Assembly: GCA_964036045.1 (NCBI GenBank)
Contig: OZ038384.1
Span: 56,579,355 to 56,643,354, forward strand
Direction of reading: 5' to 3'
Source: Eutreptiella sp. 'Long Island Sound 2002'
Lineage: Eukaryota > Euglenozoa > Euglenophyceae > Eutreptiales > Eutreptiaceae
Length of the DNA: 64,000 nucleotides
Part shown: positions 22,331-37,200 of the stretch, piece by piece
Layout: every line of letters starts with the position of its first letter
Numbering within the stretch: the stretch's first letter is position 1
The notes under the pieces: generated by a model
Databases searched by the model: none
Told to the model about the DNA's origin: nothing
The model's input: the letters and a program-made list of their open reading frames with translations, nothing else
Position numbers and translations under genes: made by a program

Positions 22331-25300
22331 TGAGGGAAGCCGGGGCTTTGGTACATGCATGAGGTATGGCCGGGCTTCAATACATGCATGAGGTATGGCG
22401 GGGCTTCGGTACATGCATGACGTATGGCGGGGCTTCGGTACATGCATGAGGTATGGCGGGGCTTTGGTACATGCATGAGGTATGGCGGGGCTTTGGTACA
22501 TGCATGAGGTATGGCGGGGCCTTGGTACATGCATGAGGTATGGCGGGGCTTCGGTACATGCATGAGGTATGGCGGGGCTTCGGTACATGCATGAGGTATG
22601 GCGGGGCCTTGGTACATGCATGAGGGATGGCGGGGCTTCGGTACATGCATGAGGTGTGGCGGGGCCTTTGTACATCCATGAGGTATGGCGGGGCTTTGGT
22701 ACATGCATGAGGTATGGCGGGGCGTCGGTACATGCATGAGGTATGGCGGGGCTTCGGTACATGCATGAGGTATGGCGGGGCCTTGGTTCATGCATGAGGG
22801 ATGGCGGGGCTTTGGTACATGCATGAGGTATGGCGGGGCTTTGGTACATGCATGAGGGATGGCGGGGCTTTGGTACATGCATGAGGGAAGGCAGGGCTTT
22901 GGTACATGCATGAGGGATGGCGGGGCTTCGGTACATGCATGAGGTATGGCGGGGCTTTGGTACATGCGTGAGGTATGGCGGGGCTTCGGTACATGCATGA
23001 GGGATAGCGGGGCTTTGGTACATGCATGAGGTATGGCGGGGCTTTGGTACATGCATGAGGTATGGCGGGGCATTGGTACATGCATGAGGTATGGCGGGGC
23101 TTTGGTACATGCATGAGGTATGGCGGGGCATTGGTACATGCATGAGGGATGGCGGGGCTTTGGTACATGCATGAGGGAAGCCGGGGCTTTGGTACATGCA
23201 TGAGGTATGGCCGGGCTTCGGTACATGCATGAGGTATGGCGGGGCTTCGGTACATGCATGAGGTATGGCGGGGCTTCGGTACATGCATGAGGTATGGCGG
23301 GGCTTTGGTACATGCATGAGGTATGGCGGGGCTTTGGTACATGCATGAGGTATGGCGGGGCCTTGGTACATGCATGAGGTATGGCGGGGCGTCGGTACAT
23401 GCATGAGGTATGGCGGGGCTTCGGTACATGCATGAGGTATGGCGGGGCCTTGGTTCATGCATGGGGGATGGCGGGGCTTTGGTACATGCATGAGGTATGG
23501 CGGGGCTTTGGTACATGCATGAGGGATGGCGGGGCTTTGGTACATGCATGGGGGAAGGCAGGGCCTTGGTACATGCATGAGGGATGGCGGGGCTTCGGTA
23601 CATGCATGAGGTATCGCGGGGCTTTGGTACATGCGTGAGGTATGGCGGGGCTTCGGTACATGCATGAGGGATAGCGGGGCTTTGGTACATGCATGAGGTA
23701 TGGCGGGGCTTTGGTACATGCATGAGGTATGGCGGGGCATTGGTACATGCATGAGGTATGGCGGGGCTTTGGTACATGCATGAGGGAAGCCGGGGCTTTG
23801 GTACATGCATGAGGTATGGCGGGGCTTCGGTACATGCATGAGGTATGGCGGGGCTTCGGTACATGCATGAGGTATGTCGGGGCTTTGGTACATGCGTGAG
23901 GTATGGCGGGGCATTGGTACATGCATGAGGGATGGCGGGGCTTTGGTACATGCATGAGGTATGTCGGGGCCTTGGTACATGCATGAGGTATGGCGGGGCC
24001 TTGGTACATGCATGAGGTATGGCGGGGCTTCGGTACATGCATGAGGTATGGCGGGGCCTTGGTACATGCATGAGGTATGGCGGGGCTTTGGTACATGCAT
24101 GAGGTATGGCGGGGCCTTGGTACATGCATGAGGGATGGCCGGGCTTTGGTACATGCATGAGGTATGGCGGGGCTTTGGTACATGCATGAGTGATGGCGGG
24201 CCTTTGGTACATGCATGAGGGATGGCGGGGCTTCGGTACATGCATGAGGTATGGCGGGGCTTTGGTACATGCATGAGGTACGTCGGGGCTTTGGTACATG
24301 CATGAGGTATGGCGGGGCATTGGTACATGCATGAGGTATGGCGGGGCTTTGGTACATGCATGAGGTATGGCGGGGCTTCGGTACATGCATGAGGTATGGC
24401 GGGGCTTCGGTACATGCATGAGGTATTGCGTGGCCTTGGTACATGCATGAGGTATGGCGGGGCTTTGGTACATGCATGAGGGATGGCGGGGCCTTGGTAC
24501 ATGCATGAGGGATGGCGGGGCTTTGGTACATGCATGAGGTATGGCGGGGCTTTGGTACATGCATGAGGTATGGCGGGGCTTTGGTACATGCATGAGGTAT
24601 GGCGGGGCATTGGTACATGCACGAGGGAAGGCGGGGCTTTGGTACATGCATGAGGGAAGCCGGGGCTTTGGTACATGCATGAGGTATGGCGGGGCTTTGG
24701 TACATGCATGAGGTATGGCGGGGCCTTGGTACATGCATGAGGTATGGCGGGGCTTTGGTACATGCATGAGGTATGGCGGGGCCTTGGTACATGCATGAGG
24801 TATGGCGGGGCTTCGGTACATGCATGAGGTATGGCGGGGCTTCGGTACATGCATGACTTATGGCGGGGCCTTGGTACATGCACGAGGGATGGCGGGGCTT
24901 CGGTACATGCATGAGGTATGGCGGGGCCTTTGTACATGCATGAGGTATGGTGGGGCTTTGGTACATGCATGAGGTATGGCGGGGCTTTGGTACATGCATG
25001 AGGTATGGCGGGGCTTCGGTACACGCATGAGGTATGGCGGGGCCTTGGTTCATGCATGAGGGATGGCGGGGCTTTGGTACATGCATGAGGTATGGCGGGG
25101 CTTTGGTACATGCATGAGGGATGGCGGGGCTTTGGTACATGCATGAGGGAAGGCAGGGCTTTGGTACATGCATGAGGGATGGCGGGGCTTCGGTACATGC
25201 ATGAGGTATGGCGGGGCTTTGGTACATGCGTGAGGTATGGCGGGGCTTCGGTACATGCATGAGGGATAGCGGGGCTTCTGTACATGCATGAGGGATGGCG

Positions 25301-28300
25301 GGGCATTGGTATATGCATGAGGTATGGCGCGGCTTCGGTACATGCATGAGGTATGGCGGGGCCTTGGTACATGCATGAGGTATGGCGGGGCTTTGGTACA
25401 TGCATGAGGTATGGCGGGGCCTTGGTACATGCATGAGGGATGGCCGGGCTTTGGTACATGCATGAGGTATGGCGGGGCTTTGGTACATGCATGAGTTATG
25501 GCGGGCCTTTGGTACATGCATGAGGGATGGCGGGGCTTCGGTACATGCATGAGGTATGGCGGGGCTTTGGTACATGCATGAGGTACGTCGGGGCTTTGGT
25601 ACATGCATGAGGTATGGCGGGGCATTGGTACATGCATGAGGTATGGCGGGGCTTTGGTACATGCATGAGGTATGGCGGGGCTTCGGTACATGCATGAGGT
25701 ATGGCGGGGCTTCGGTACATGCATGAGGTATTGCGTGGCCTTGGTACATGCATGAGGTATGGCGGGGCTTTGGTACATGCATGAGGGATCGCGGGGCCTT
25801 GGTACATGCATGAGGGATGGCGGGGCTTTGGTACATGCATGAGGTATGGCGGGGCTTTGGTACATGCATGAGGTATGGCGGGGCTTTGGTACATGCATGA
25901 GGTATGGCGGGGCATTGGTACATGCATGAGGGATGGCGGGGCTTTTGTACATGCATGAGGGAAGCCGGGGCTTTGGTACATGCATGAGGTATGGCCGGGC
26001 TTCGGTACATGCATGAGGTATGGCGGGGCTTCGGTACATGCATGAGGTATGGCGGGGCTTCGGTACATGCATGAGGTATGGCGGGGCTTTGGTACATGCA
26101 TGAGGTATGGCGGGGCTTTGGTACATGCATGAGGTATGGCGGGGCCTTGGTACATGCATGAGGTATGGCGGGGCTTCGGTACATGCATGAGGTATGGCGG
26201 GGCTTCGGTACATGCATGAGGTATGGCGGGGCCTTGGTACATGCATGAGGGATGGCGGGGCTTCGGTACATGCATGAGGTGTGGCGGGGCCTTTGTACAT
26301 GCATGAGGTATGGCGGGGCTTTGGTACATGCATGAGGTATGGCGGGGCGTCGGTACATGCATGAGGTATGGCGGGGCTTCGGTACATGCATGAGGTATGG
26401 CGGGGCCTTGGTTCATGCATGAGGGATGGCGGGGCTTTGGTACATGCATGAGGGATGGCGGGGCTTCGGTACATGTATGAGGTATGGCGGGGCATTGGTA
26501 CATGCATGAGGGATGGCGGGGCATTGGTACATGCATGAGGTATGGCGGGGCTTCGGTACATGCATGAGGTATGGCGGGGCTTCGGTACATGCATGAGGTA
26601 TGGCGGGGCCTTGGTACATGCATGAGGTATGGCGGGGCTTTGGTACATGCATGAGGTATGGCGGGGCTTTGGTACATGCATGAGGGATGGCGGGGCTTCG
26701 GTACATGCATGAGGTATGGCGGGGCTTTGGTACATGCGTGAGGTATGGCGGGGCATTGGTACATGCATGAGGGATGGCGGGGCCTTGGTACATGCATGAG
26801 GGAAGGCGGGGCTTTGATACGTGCATGACGTGTGGCGGGGCTTTGGTACATGCATGAGGTATGACGGGGCATTGGTACATGCATGAGGGATGGCGGGGCA
26901 TTGGTACATGCATGAGGTATGGCGGGGCTTTGGTACATGCATGAGGGATGGCGGGGCTTTGGTACATGCATGAGGGATGGCGGGGCTTCGGTACATGTAT
27001 GAGGTATGGCGGGGCATTGGTACATGCATGAGGGATGGCGGGGCATTGGTACATGCATGAGGTATGGCGGGGCTTCGGTACATGCATGAGGTATGGCGGG
27101 GCTTCGGTACATGCATGAGGTATGGCGGGGCCTTGGTACATGCATGAGGTATGGCGGGGCTTTGGTACATGCATGAGGTATGGCGGGGCATTGGTGCATG
27201 CATGAGGGAAGGCGGGGCTTTGGTACATGCATGAGGGATGGCGGGGCTTTGGTACATGCATGAGTTATGGCGGGGCTTTGGTACATGCATGAGGGATGGC
27301 GGGGCTTCGGTACATGTACGAGGTATGGCGCGGCTTTGGTACGTGCATGAGGTATGGCGGGGCTTCGGTACATGCATGAGGTATGGCGGGGCTTCGGTAC
27401 ATGCATGAGGTATGGCGGGGCTTTGGTACATGCGTGAGGTATGGCGGGGCATTGGTACATGCATGAGGGATGGCGGGGCTTTGGTACATGCATGAGGTAT
27501 GTCGGGGCCTTGGTACATGCATGAGGGATCGCGGGGCCTTGGTACATGCATGAGGTATGGCGGGGCTTCGGTACATGCATGAGGTATGGCGGGGCCTTGG
27601 TACATGCATGAGGTATGGCGGGGCTTTGGTACATGCACGAGGTATGGCGGGGCTTTGGTACATGCATGAGTTATGGCGGGCCTTTGGTACATGCATGAGG
27701 TATGGCGGGGCTTCGGTACATGCATGAGGTATGGCGGGGCTTTGGTACATGCGTGAGGTATGGCGGGGCATTGGTACATGCATGAGGGATGGCGGGGCCT
27801 TGGTACATGCATGAGGGAAGGCGGGGCTTTGATACGTGCATGACGTGTGGCGGGGCTTTGGTACATGCATGAGGTATGACGGGGCATTGGTACATGCATG
27901 AGGGATGGCGGGGCATTGGTACATGCATGAGGGAAGGCGGGGCTTTGGTACATGCCTGAGGTATGGCGGGGCTTTGGTGCATGCATGAGGTATGGCGGGG
28001 CTTCGGTACATGCATGAGGTATGGCGGGGCTTTATTACATGCATGAGCTATGGCGGGGCTTCGGTACATGCATGAGGTATGGTGGGGCCTTGGTACATGC
28101 ATGAGGTATGGCGGGGCCTTGGTGCATGCATGAGGGATGGCGGGGCTTTGGTACATGCATGAGGTATGGCGGGGCTTTGGTACATGCATGAGTTATGGCG
28201 GGCGTTTGGTACATGCATGAGGTATGGCGGGGCTTTGGTACATGCATGAGGTATGGCGGGGCCTTGGTACATGCATGAGGTATGGCGGGGCTTCGGTACA

Positions 28301-28930
28301 TGCATGAGGTATGGCGGGGCTTCGGTACATGCATGAGGTATGGCGGGGCTTTGGTACATGCATGAGGGATGGCGGGGCTTTGGTACATGCATGAGGTGTC
28401 GCGGGGCTTCGGTACATGCATGAGGTATGGCGTGGCTTTATTACATGCATGAGCTATGGCGGGGCTTCGGTACATGCATGAGGTATGGCGGGGCCTTGGT
28501 ACATGCATGAGGTATGGCGGGGCTTTGGTACAAGCATGAGGTATGGCGGGGCTTCGGTACATGCATGAGGTATGGCGGGGCTTTGGTACATGCATGAGGT
28601 ATGGCGGGGCTTCGGTACATGCATGAGGTATGGCGGGGCTTCGGTACATGCATGAGGTATGGCGGGGCTTCGGTACATGCATGAGGTATGGCGGGGCCTT
28701 GGTACATGCATGAGGTATGGCGGGGCTTTGGTACATGCATGAGGTATGGCGGGGCTTTGGTACATGCATGAGGTATGGCGGGGCTTTGGTACATGCATGA
28801 GGTATGGCGGGGCATTGGTACATGCATGAGGGATGGCGCGGCTTTGGTACATGCATGAGGGAAGGCGGGGCTTTGGTACATGCATGAGGTATGGCGGGGC
28901 TTCGGTACATGCATGAGGTATGGCGGGGCT
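22331..28930. repeat. 29-bp satellite array, block D
   Basis: About 228 units. Markers are CCTTGGTTCATGCATG (22788, 23455, 25050, 26413), CCTTTGTACAT with GGCGTCGG (near 22670, 26290), GGTACGTCGG (24279, 25582), GGTATTGCGTGG (24424, 25732), GGAAGCCGGGG, CTTTATTACATGCATGAGC (28030, 28440) and GGCGGGCGTTTGG (28203). Marker spacings of 23, 55 and 47 units show a mosaic of shuffled segments, not a regular higher-order repeat. The block is related to block F by offsets of 17.40-17.63 kb. No gene is present. Confidence 0.94.
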
Positions 28931-29960
28931 TCAGTACATGCATGAGGTATGGCGGGGCTTTGGTACATGCATGAGGTATGGCGGGGCTTCGGTACATGCA
29001 TGAGGGATGGCGGGGCATTGGTACATGCATGAGGTATGGCGGGGCCTTGGTACATGCATGAGGGATGGCGGGGCTTTGGTACATGCATGAGGTATGGCGG
29101 GGCTTTGGTACATGCATGAGGGATGGCGGGGCCTTGGTACATGCATGAGGGATGGCGGGTCTTTGGTACATGCATGAGGTATGGCGGGGCGTTGGTACAT
29201 GCATGAGATATGGCGGGGCTTTGGTACATGCATGAGGTATGGCGGGGCATTGGTACATGCATGAGGGATGGCGGGGCTTTGGTACATGCATGAGGGAAGG
29301 CGGAGCTTTGATACATGCATGAGGTGTGGCGGGGCTTTGGTACTTGCATGAGGTATGGCGGGGCATTGGTACATGCATGAGGGATGGCGGAGCATTGGTA
29401 CATGCATGAGGTGTGGCGGGGCTTTGGTAGATGCATGAGGTATGCCGGGGCTTCGGTACATGCATGAGCTATGGCGGGGCTTCGGTACATGCATGAGGTG
29501 TCGCGGGGCTTCGGTACATGCATGAGGTATGGCGGGGCGTTGGTACATGCATGAGGTATGGCGGGGCTTTGGTACATGCATGAGGTATGGCGGTGCTTTG
29601 GTACATGCATGAGGGATGGCGGGGCTTTGGTACATGCATGAGGGAAGGCGGAACTTTGGTACATGCAACAGCTATGGCGGGGCTTCGGTACATGCATGAG
29701 GTATGGCGGGGCTTCGGTACATGCATGAGGTATGGCGGGGCCTTGGTACATGCATGAGGTGTGGCGGGGCTTTGGTAGATGCATGAGGTATGGCCGGGCT
29801 TCGGTACATGCATGAGGTGTGGCGGGGCTTCGGTACATGCATGAGGTGTCGCGGGGCTTTGGTACATGCATGAGGTATGGCGGGGCCTTGGTACATGCAT
29901 GAGGTATGGCGTGGCCTTGGTACATGCATGAGGGATGGCGGGGCCTTGGTACATGCATGA

Positions 29961-31208
29961 GGTACGGGCGGGGCTTTGGTACATGCATGAGGGATGGCGG
30001 GGCCTTGGTACATGCATGAGGGATGGCGGGCCTTTGGTACATGCATGAGGTATGGCGGGGCTTCGGTACATGCATGAGGAATGGCGGGGCATTGGTACAT
30101 GCATGAGGGATGGCGGGGCTTTGGTACATGCATGAGGGAAGGCGGGGCATTGGTACATGCATGAGGTATGGCCGGGCTTCGGTACATGCATGAGGTATGG
30201 CGGGGCTTTGGTACATGCATGAGGGAAGGCGGGGCATTGGTACATGCATGAGGTATGGCCGGGCTTCGGTACATGCATGAGGTGTGGCGGGGCATTGGTA
30301 CATGCATGAGGGATGGCGGGGCTTTGGTACATGCATGAGGTATGGCAGGGCTTCGGTACATGCATGAGGTATGGCGGGGCTTTGGTACATGCATGAGGTA
30401 TGGCGGGGCATTGGTACATGCATGAGGCAAGGCGGGGCTTTGGTACATGCATGAGGTATGGCGGGGCTTTGGTACATGCATGAGGTATGGCGGGGCATTG
30501 GTACATGCATGAGGTATGGCGGGGCCTTGGTACATGCATGAGGTGTGGCGGGGCATTGGTACATGCATGAGGTATGGTGGGGCTTCGGTACACGCATGAG
30601 GTATGGCGGGGCTTCGGTACATGCATGAGGAATGGCGGGGCATTGGTACATGCATGAGGTATGGCGGGGCCTTGTTACATGCATGAGGTGCGGCGGGGCT
30701 TTGGTACATGCATGAGGGATGGCGGGGCTTTGGTACATGCATGAGGGAAGGCGGGACTTTGATACATGCATGAGGTATGGCGGGGCTTCGGTACATGCAT
30801 GAGGGATGGCGGGGCATTGGTACATGCATGAGGTATGGCGGGGCCTTGGTACATGCATGAGGTATTGCGGGGCCTTGGTACATGCATGAGGTATGGCGGG
30901 GCTTTGGTACATGCATGAGGTATGGCGGGGCATTGGTACATGCATGAGGTATGGCGGGCCTTCGGTACATGCCTGAGGTATGGCGGGGCTTTGGCACATG
31001 CATGAGGTATGGCGGGGTTTTGGTACATGCATGAGGGATGGCGGGGCTTTGGTACATGCATGAGGTATGGCGGGGCTTTGGTACATGCATGAGGTATGGC
31101 GGGGCTTTGGTACATGCATGAGGTATGGCGGGGCCTTGGTACATGCATGAGGTATGGCGTGGCCTTGGTACATGCATGAGGGATGGCGGGGCCTTGGTAC
31201 ATGCATGA
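29961..31208. repeat. Higher-order repeat tagged by a 30-bp unit (43 units + 1 bp)
   Basis: A unit with one extra G (GGTACGGGCGGGG at 29961) recurs as GGTATGGGCGGGG at 31209. Units on both sides of each occurrence also agree (GGCGTGGCC before; GGCGGGCCTTTGG, GAGGAATGG and GAGGGAAGGCGGGGCATTGG after). The 1248-bp distance is 43 x 29 plus the extra base of the first copy, so the 30-bp unit was carried along in a 43-unit duplication. Confidence 0.82.
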
Positions 31209-34200
31209 GGTATGGGCGGGGCTTTGGTACATGCATGAGGGATGGCGGGGCCTTGGTACATGCATGAGGGATGGCGGGCCTTTGGTACATGCATGAGGTA
31301 TGGCGGGGCTTCGGTACATGCATGAGGAATGGCGGGGCATTGGTACATGCATGAGGGATGGCGGGGCTTTGGTACATGCATGAGGGAAGGCGGGGCATTG
31401 GTACATGCATGAGGTATGGCCGGGCTTCGGTACATGCATGAGGTATGGCGGGGCTTTGGTACATGCACGAGGGAAGGCGGGGCATTGGTACATGCATGAG
31501 GTATGGCCGGGCTTCGGTACATGCATGAGGTGTGGCGGGGCATTGGTACATGCATGAGGGATGGCGGGCCTTTGGTACATGCATGAGGTATGGCAGGGCT
31601 TCGGTACATGCATGAGGTATGGCGGGGCTTTGGTACATGCATGAGGTGTGGCGGGGCTTTGGTACATGCATGAGGTATGGCGGGGCTTTGGTACATGCAT
31701 GAGGTATGGCGGGGCTTCGGTACATGCCTGAGGTATGGCGGGGCTTTGGTACATGCATGAGGGATGGCGGGGCTTTGGTACATGCATGAGCTATGGCCGG
31801 GCTTCGGTACATGCATGAGGTATGGCGGGGCTTTGGTACATGCGTGAGGTATGTCGGGGCTTTGGTACATGCATGAGGGATGGCGGGGCTTTGGTACATG
31901 CATGACGTATGGCGGGGCTTCGGTACATGCATGAGGTATGGCGGGGCTTCGGTACATGCATGAGGTATTGCGGGGCCTCAGTACATGCATGAGGTATGGC
32001 GGGGCTTTGGTACATGCATGAGGGATGGCGGGGCCTTGGTACATGCATGAGGGATGGCGGGGCTTTGGTACATGCATGAGGGAAGGCGGGGCTTTGGTAC
32101 ATGCATGAGGGAAGGCGGGGCTTTGGTACATGCATGAGGTATGGCGGGGCTTTGGTACATGCATGAGGTATGGCGGGGCTTCGGTACATGCATGAGGTAT
32201 GGCGGGGCTTTGGTACATGCATGAGGTATGGCGGGGCTTCGGTACATGCATGAGGTATGGCGGGGCCTTGGTACATGCATGAGGTATGGCGGGGCTTCGG
32301 TACATGCATGAGGTATGGCGGGGCTTCGGTACATGGATTAGGTATGGCGGGGCCTTGGTACATGCATGAGGGATGGCGGGGCTTCGGTACATGCATGATG
32401 TATGCCGGGGCCTTGGTACATGCATGAGGTATGGCGGGGCTTTGGTACATGCATGAGGTAGGGCGGCGCTTCAGTACATGCATGAGGTATGGCGGGGCTT
32501 CGGTACATGCATGAGGTATGGCAGGGCTTCGGTACATGCATGAGGAATGGCGGGGCATTGGTACATGCATGAGGTATGGCGGGGCCTTGGTACATGCATG
32601 AGGGATGGCGGGGCTTTGGTACATGCATGAGGGAAGGAGGGGCTTTGATACATGCATGAGGTGTGGCGGGGCTTTGGTACATGCATGAGGGATGGCGGGG
32701 CTTTGGTACATGCATGAGGTATGGCCGGGCTTCGGTACATGCATGAGGTATGGCGGGGCTTTGGTACATGCATGAGGTATGTCGGGGCTTTGGTACATGC
32801 ATGAGGTATGGCGGGGCATTGGTACATGCATGAGGTATGGCGGGGCTCTGGTACATGCATGAGGTATGGCGGGGCTTTGGTACATGCATGAGGTATGGCG
32901 GGGCTTTGGTACATGCATGAGGGATGGCGGGGCATTGGTACATGCATGAGGTATGGCGGGGCTTTGGTACATGCATGAGGGAAGGCGGGGCTTTGGTACA
33001 TGCATGAGGTGTGGCGGGGCCTTGGTACATGCATGAGGTATGGCGGGGCCTTGGTACATGCATGAGGGATGGCGGGGCTTCGGTACATGCATGAGGGAAG
33101 GCGGGGCTTTGGTACATGCATGAGGTGTGGCGGGGCCTTGGTACATGCATGAGGTATGGCGGGGCTTCGGTACATGCATGAGGTATGGCGGGGCTTCGGT
33201 ACATGGATTAGGTATTCCGGGGCCTTGGTACATGCATGAGGGATGGCGGGGCTTCAGTACATGCATGAGGTATGGCGGGGCTTCGGTACATGCATGAGGT
33301 ATGGCAGGGCTTCGGTACATGCATGAGGAATGGCGGGGCATTGGTACATGCATGAGGGATGGCGTGGCCTTGGTACATGCATGAGGTGTGGCGGGGCCTT
33401 GGTACATGCATGAGGGATGGCGGGGCTTTGGTACATGCCTGAGGGAAGGCGGAGTTTTGATACATGCATGAAGTATGGCGGGGCTTCGGTACATGCATGA
33501 GGTATGGCTGGGCATTGGTACATGCATGAGGTATGGGGGGGCTTGGTACATGCATGAGGTATGGCGGGGCCTTGGTACATGCATGAGGGAAGGCGGGGCT
33601 TTGGTACATGCATGAGGTATGGCGGGGCTTTGGTACATGCATGAGGTATGGCGGGGCATTGGTACATGTGTGAGGTATGGCGGGGCTTTGGTACATGCAT
33701 GAGGGAAGGCGGGGCTTTGATACATGCATGAGGTGTGGCGGGGCTTTGGTACATGCATGATGTATGGCGGGGCATTGGTACATGCATGAGGGAAGGCGGG
33801 GCTTTGGTACATGCCTGAGGTATGGCGGGGCTTTGGTACATGCATGAGGTATGGCGGGGCTTCGGTACATGCATGAGGTATGGCGGGGCTTTGGTACATG
33901 CAACAGCTATGGCGGGGCTTCGGTACATGCATGAGGTATGGCGGGGCCTTGGTACATGCATGAGGTATGGCGGGGCTTCGGTACATGCATGAGGGATGGC
34001 GGGGCCTTGGTACATGCATGAGGGATGGCGGGGCTTTGGTACATGCATGAGGTATGGCGGGGCTTTGGCACATGCATGAGGTATGGCGGGGCATTGGTAC
34101 ATGCATGAGGTATGGCCGGGCTTCGGTACATGCATGAGGTGTGGCGGGGCTTTGGCCCATGCATGAGGTGTGGCGGGGCTTTGGTACATGCATGAGGTAT

Positions 34201-37200
34201 GGCGGGGCTTTGGTACATGCATTAGGTATGGCGGGGCTTCGGTACATGCATGAGGTATGGCGGGGCTTCGGTACATGCATGAGGGATGGCGGGGCATTGG
34301 TACATGCATGAGGTATGGCCGGGCTTTGGTACATGCATGAGGTATGTCGGGGCTTTGGTACATGCATGAGGTATGGCGGGGCATTGCCACATGCATGAGG
34401 GATGGCGGGGCTTTGGTACATGCATGAGGTATGGCGGGGCTTCGGTACCTGCATGATGTATGGCGGGGCTTCGGTACATGCATGAGGTATTGCGGGGCCT
34501 TGGTACATGCATGAGGGATGGCGGGGCTTTGGTACATGCATGAGGGAAGGCGGGGCTTTGGTACATGCATGAGGGATGGCGGGGCCTTGGTACATGCATG
34601 AGGGATGGCGGGGCTTTGGTACATGCATGAGGGAAGGCGGGGCTTTGGTACATGCATGAGGGAAGGCGGGGCTTTGGTACATGCATGAGGGATGGCCGGG
34701 CTTCGGTACATGCATGAGGTATGGCGGGGCTTTGGTACATGCATGAGGTATGGCGGGGCTTTGGTACATGCATGAGGTATGGCGGGGCCTTGGTACATGC
34801 ATGAGGTATGGCGGGGCTTCGGTACATGCATGAGGTATGGCGGGGCTTCGGTACATGGACTAGGTATGGCGGGGCCTTGGTACATGCATGAGGGATGGCG
34901 GGGCTTCGGTACATGCATGAGGTGTGGCGGGGCCTTGGTACATGCATGAGGTATGGCGGGGCTTTGGTACATGCATGAGGTAGGGCGGCGCTTCAGTACA
35001 TGCATGAGGTATGGCGGGGTTTCGGTACATGCATGAGGTACGGCAGGGCTTCGGTACATGCATGAGGAATGGCGGGGCATTGGTACATGCATGAGGGATG
35101 GCGTGGCCTTGGTACATGCATGAGGTGTGGCGGGGCCTTGGTACATGCATGAGGGATGGCGGGGCTTTGGTACATGCATGAGGGAAGGCGGGGCTTTGGA
35201 ACATGCATGAGGTATGGCGGGGCTTCGGTACATGCATGAAGGATGGCGGGGCATTGGTACATGCATGAGGTATGGCGGGGCCTTGGTACATGCATGAGGT
35301 ATGGCGGGGCCTTGGTACATGCATGAGGGATGGCGGGGCTTTGGTACATTCATGAGGTATGGCGGGGCTTTGGTACATGCATGAGGTATGGCGGGGCATT
35401 GGTACATGCGTGAGGTATGGCGGGGCTTTGGTACATGCATGAGGTATGGCGGGGTATTGGTACATGCGTGAGGTATGGCGGGGCTTTGGTACATGCATGA
35501 GGTATGGCCGGGCTTCGGTACATGCATGAGGTATGGCGGGGCATTGGTACATGCGTGAGGGAAGGCGGGGCTTTGATACATGCATGAGGTGTGGCGGGGC
35601 TTTGGTACATGCATGATGTATGGCGGGGCATGGGTACATGCATGAGGTATGGCGGGGCTTTGGTACATGCATGAGGGAAGGCGGGGCTTTGGTACATGCC
35701 TGAGGTATGGCGGGGCTTTGGTACATGCATGAGGTATGGCGGGGCTTCGGTACATGCATGAGGTATGGCGGGGCTTTGGTACATGCAACAGCTATGGCGG
35801 GGCTTCGGTACATGCATGAGGTATGGCGGGGCCTTGGTACATGCATGAGGTATGGCGGGGCTTCGGTACATGCATGACGGATGGCGGGGCCTTGGTACAT
35901 GCATGAGGGATGGCGGGGCTTTGGTACATGCATGAGGTATGGCGGGGCTTTGGCACATGCATGAGGTATGGCGGGGCATTGGTACATGCATGAGGTATGG
36001 CCGGGCTTCGGTACATGCATGAGGTGTGGCGGGGCTTTGGCCCATGCATGAGGTGTGGCGGGGCTTTGGTACATGCATGAGGGATGGCGGGGCTTCGGTA
36101 CATGCATGAGGTGTGGCGGGGCCTTGGTACATGCATGAGGTATGGCGGGGCTTTGGTACATGCATGAGGTAGGGCGGCGCTTCAGTACATGCATGAGGTA
36201 TGGCGGGGCTTCGGTACATGCATGAGGTATGGCAGGGCTTCGGTACATGCATGAGGAATGGCGGGGCATTGGTACATGCATGAGGTATGGCGGGGCTTTG
36301 GTACATGCATGAGGTGTGGCGGGGCCTTGGTGCATGCATGAGGGATGGCGGGGCTTTGGTACATGCATGAGGGAAGGCGGGGCTTTGATACATGCATGAG
36401 GTATGGCGGGGCTTCGGTACATGCATGAGGGATGGCGGGGCATTGGTACATGCATGAGGTATGGCGGGGCCTTGGTACATGCATGAGGTATGGCGGGGCC
36501 TTGGTACATGCATGAGGGATGGCGGGGCTTTGGTACATGCATGAGGTATGGCGGGGCTTTGGTACATGCATGAGGTATGACGGGGTATTGGTACATGCGT
36601 GAGGTATGGCGGGGCTTTGGTACATGCATGAGGTATGGCCGGGCTTCGGTACATGCATGAGGTATGGCGGGGCATTGGTACATGCGTGAGGGAAGGCGGG
36701 GCTTTGATACATGCATGAGGTGTGGCGGGGCTTTGGTACATGCATGATGTATGGCGGGGCATTGGTACATGCATGAGGGATAGCGGGGCATTGGTACATG
36801 CATGAGGGAAGGCGGGGCTTTGGTACATGCCTGAGGTATGGCGGGGCTTTGGTACATGCATGAGGTATGGCGGGGCTTCGGTACATGCATGAGGTATGGC
36901 GGGGCATTGGTACATGCAACGGCTATGGCGGGGCTTCGGTACATACATGAGGTATGGCGGGGCCTTGGTACATGCATGAGGTATGGCGGGGCTTCGGTAC
37001 ATGCATGAGGTGTGGCGGGGCTTTGGTACATGCATGAGGTATGGCGGGGCTTTGGCACATGCATGAGGTATGGCGGGGCATTGGTACATGCATGAGGTAT
37101 GGCCGGGCTTCGGTACATGCATGAGGTGTGGCGGGGCTTTGGCCCATGCATGAGGTGTGGCGGGGCTTTGGTACATGCATGAGGTATGGCGGGGCTTTGG

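Noticed and set aside
17057-25492. Minus-strand open frame of 2,811 codons, and dozens of similar ones of 85-1,468 codons
   Set aside because: All are readings of the same stop-free 29-bp unit in shifting frames. They overlap each other in every frame, start and end at random variant units, show no promoter, splice or domain evidence, and in one case run from satellite into the SINE. They are not annotated as genes.
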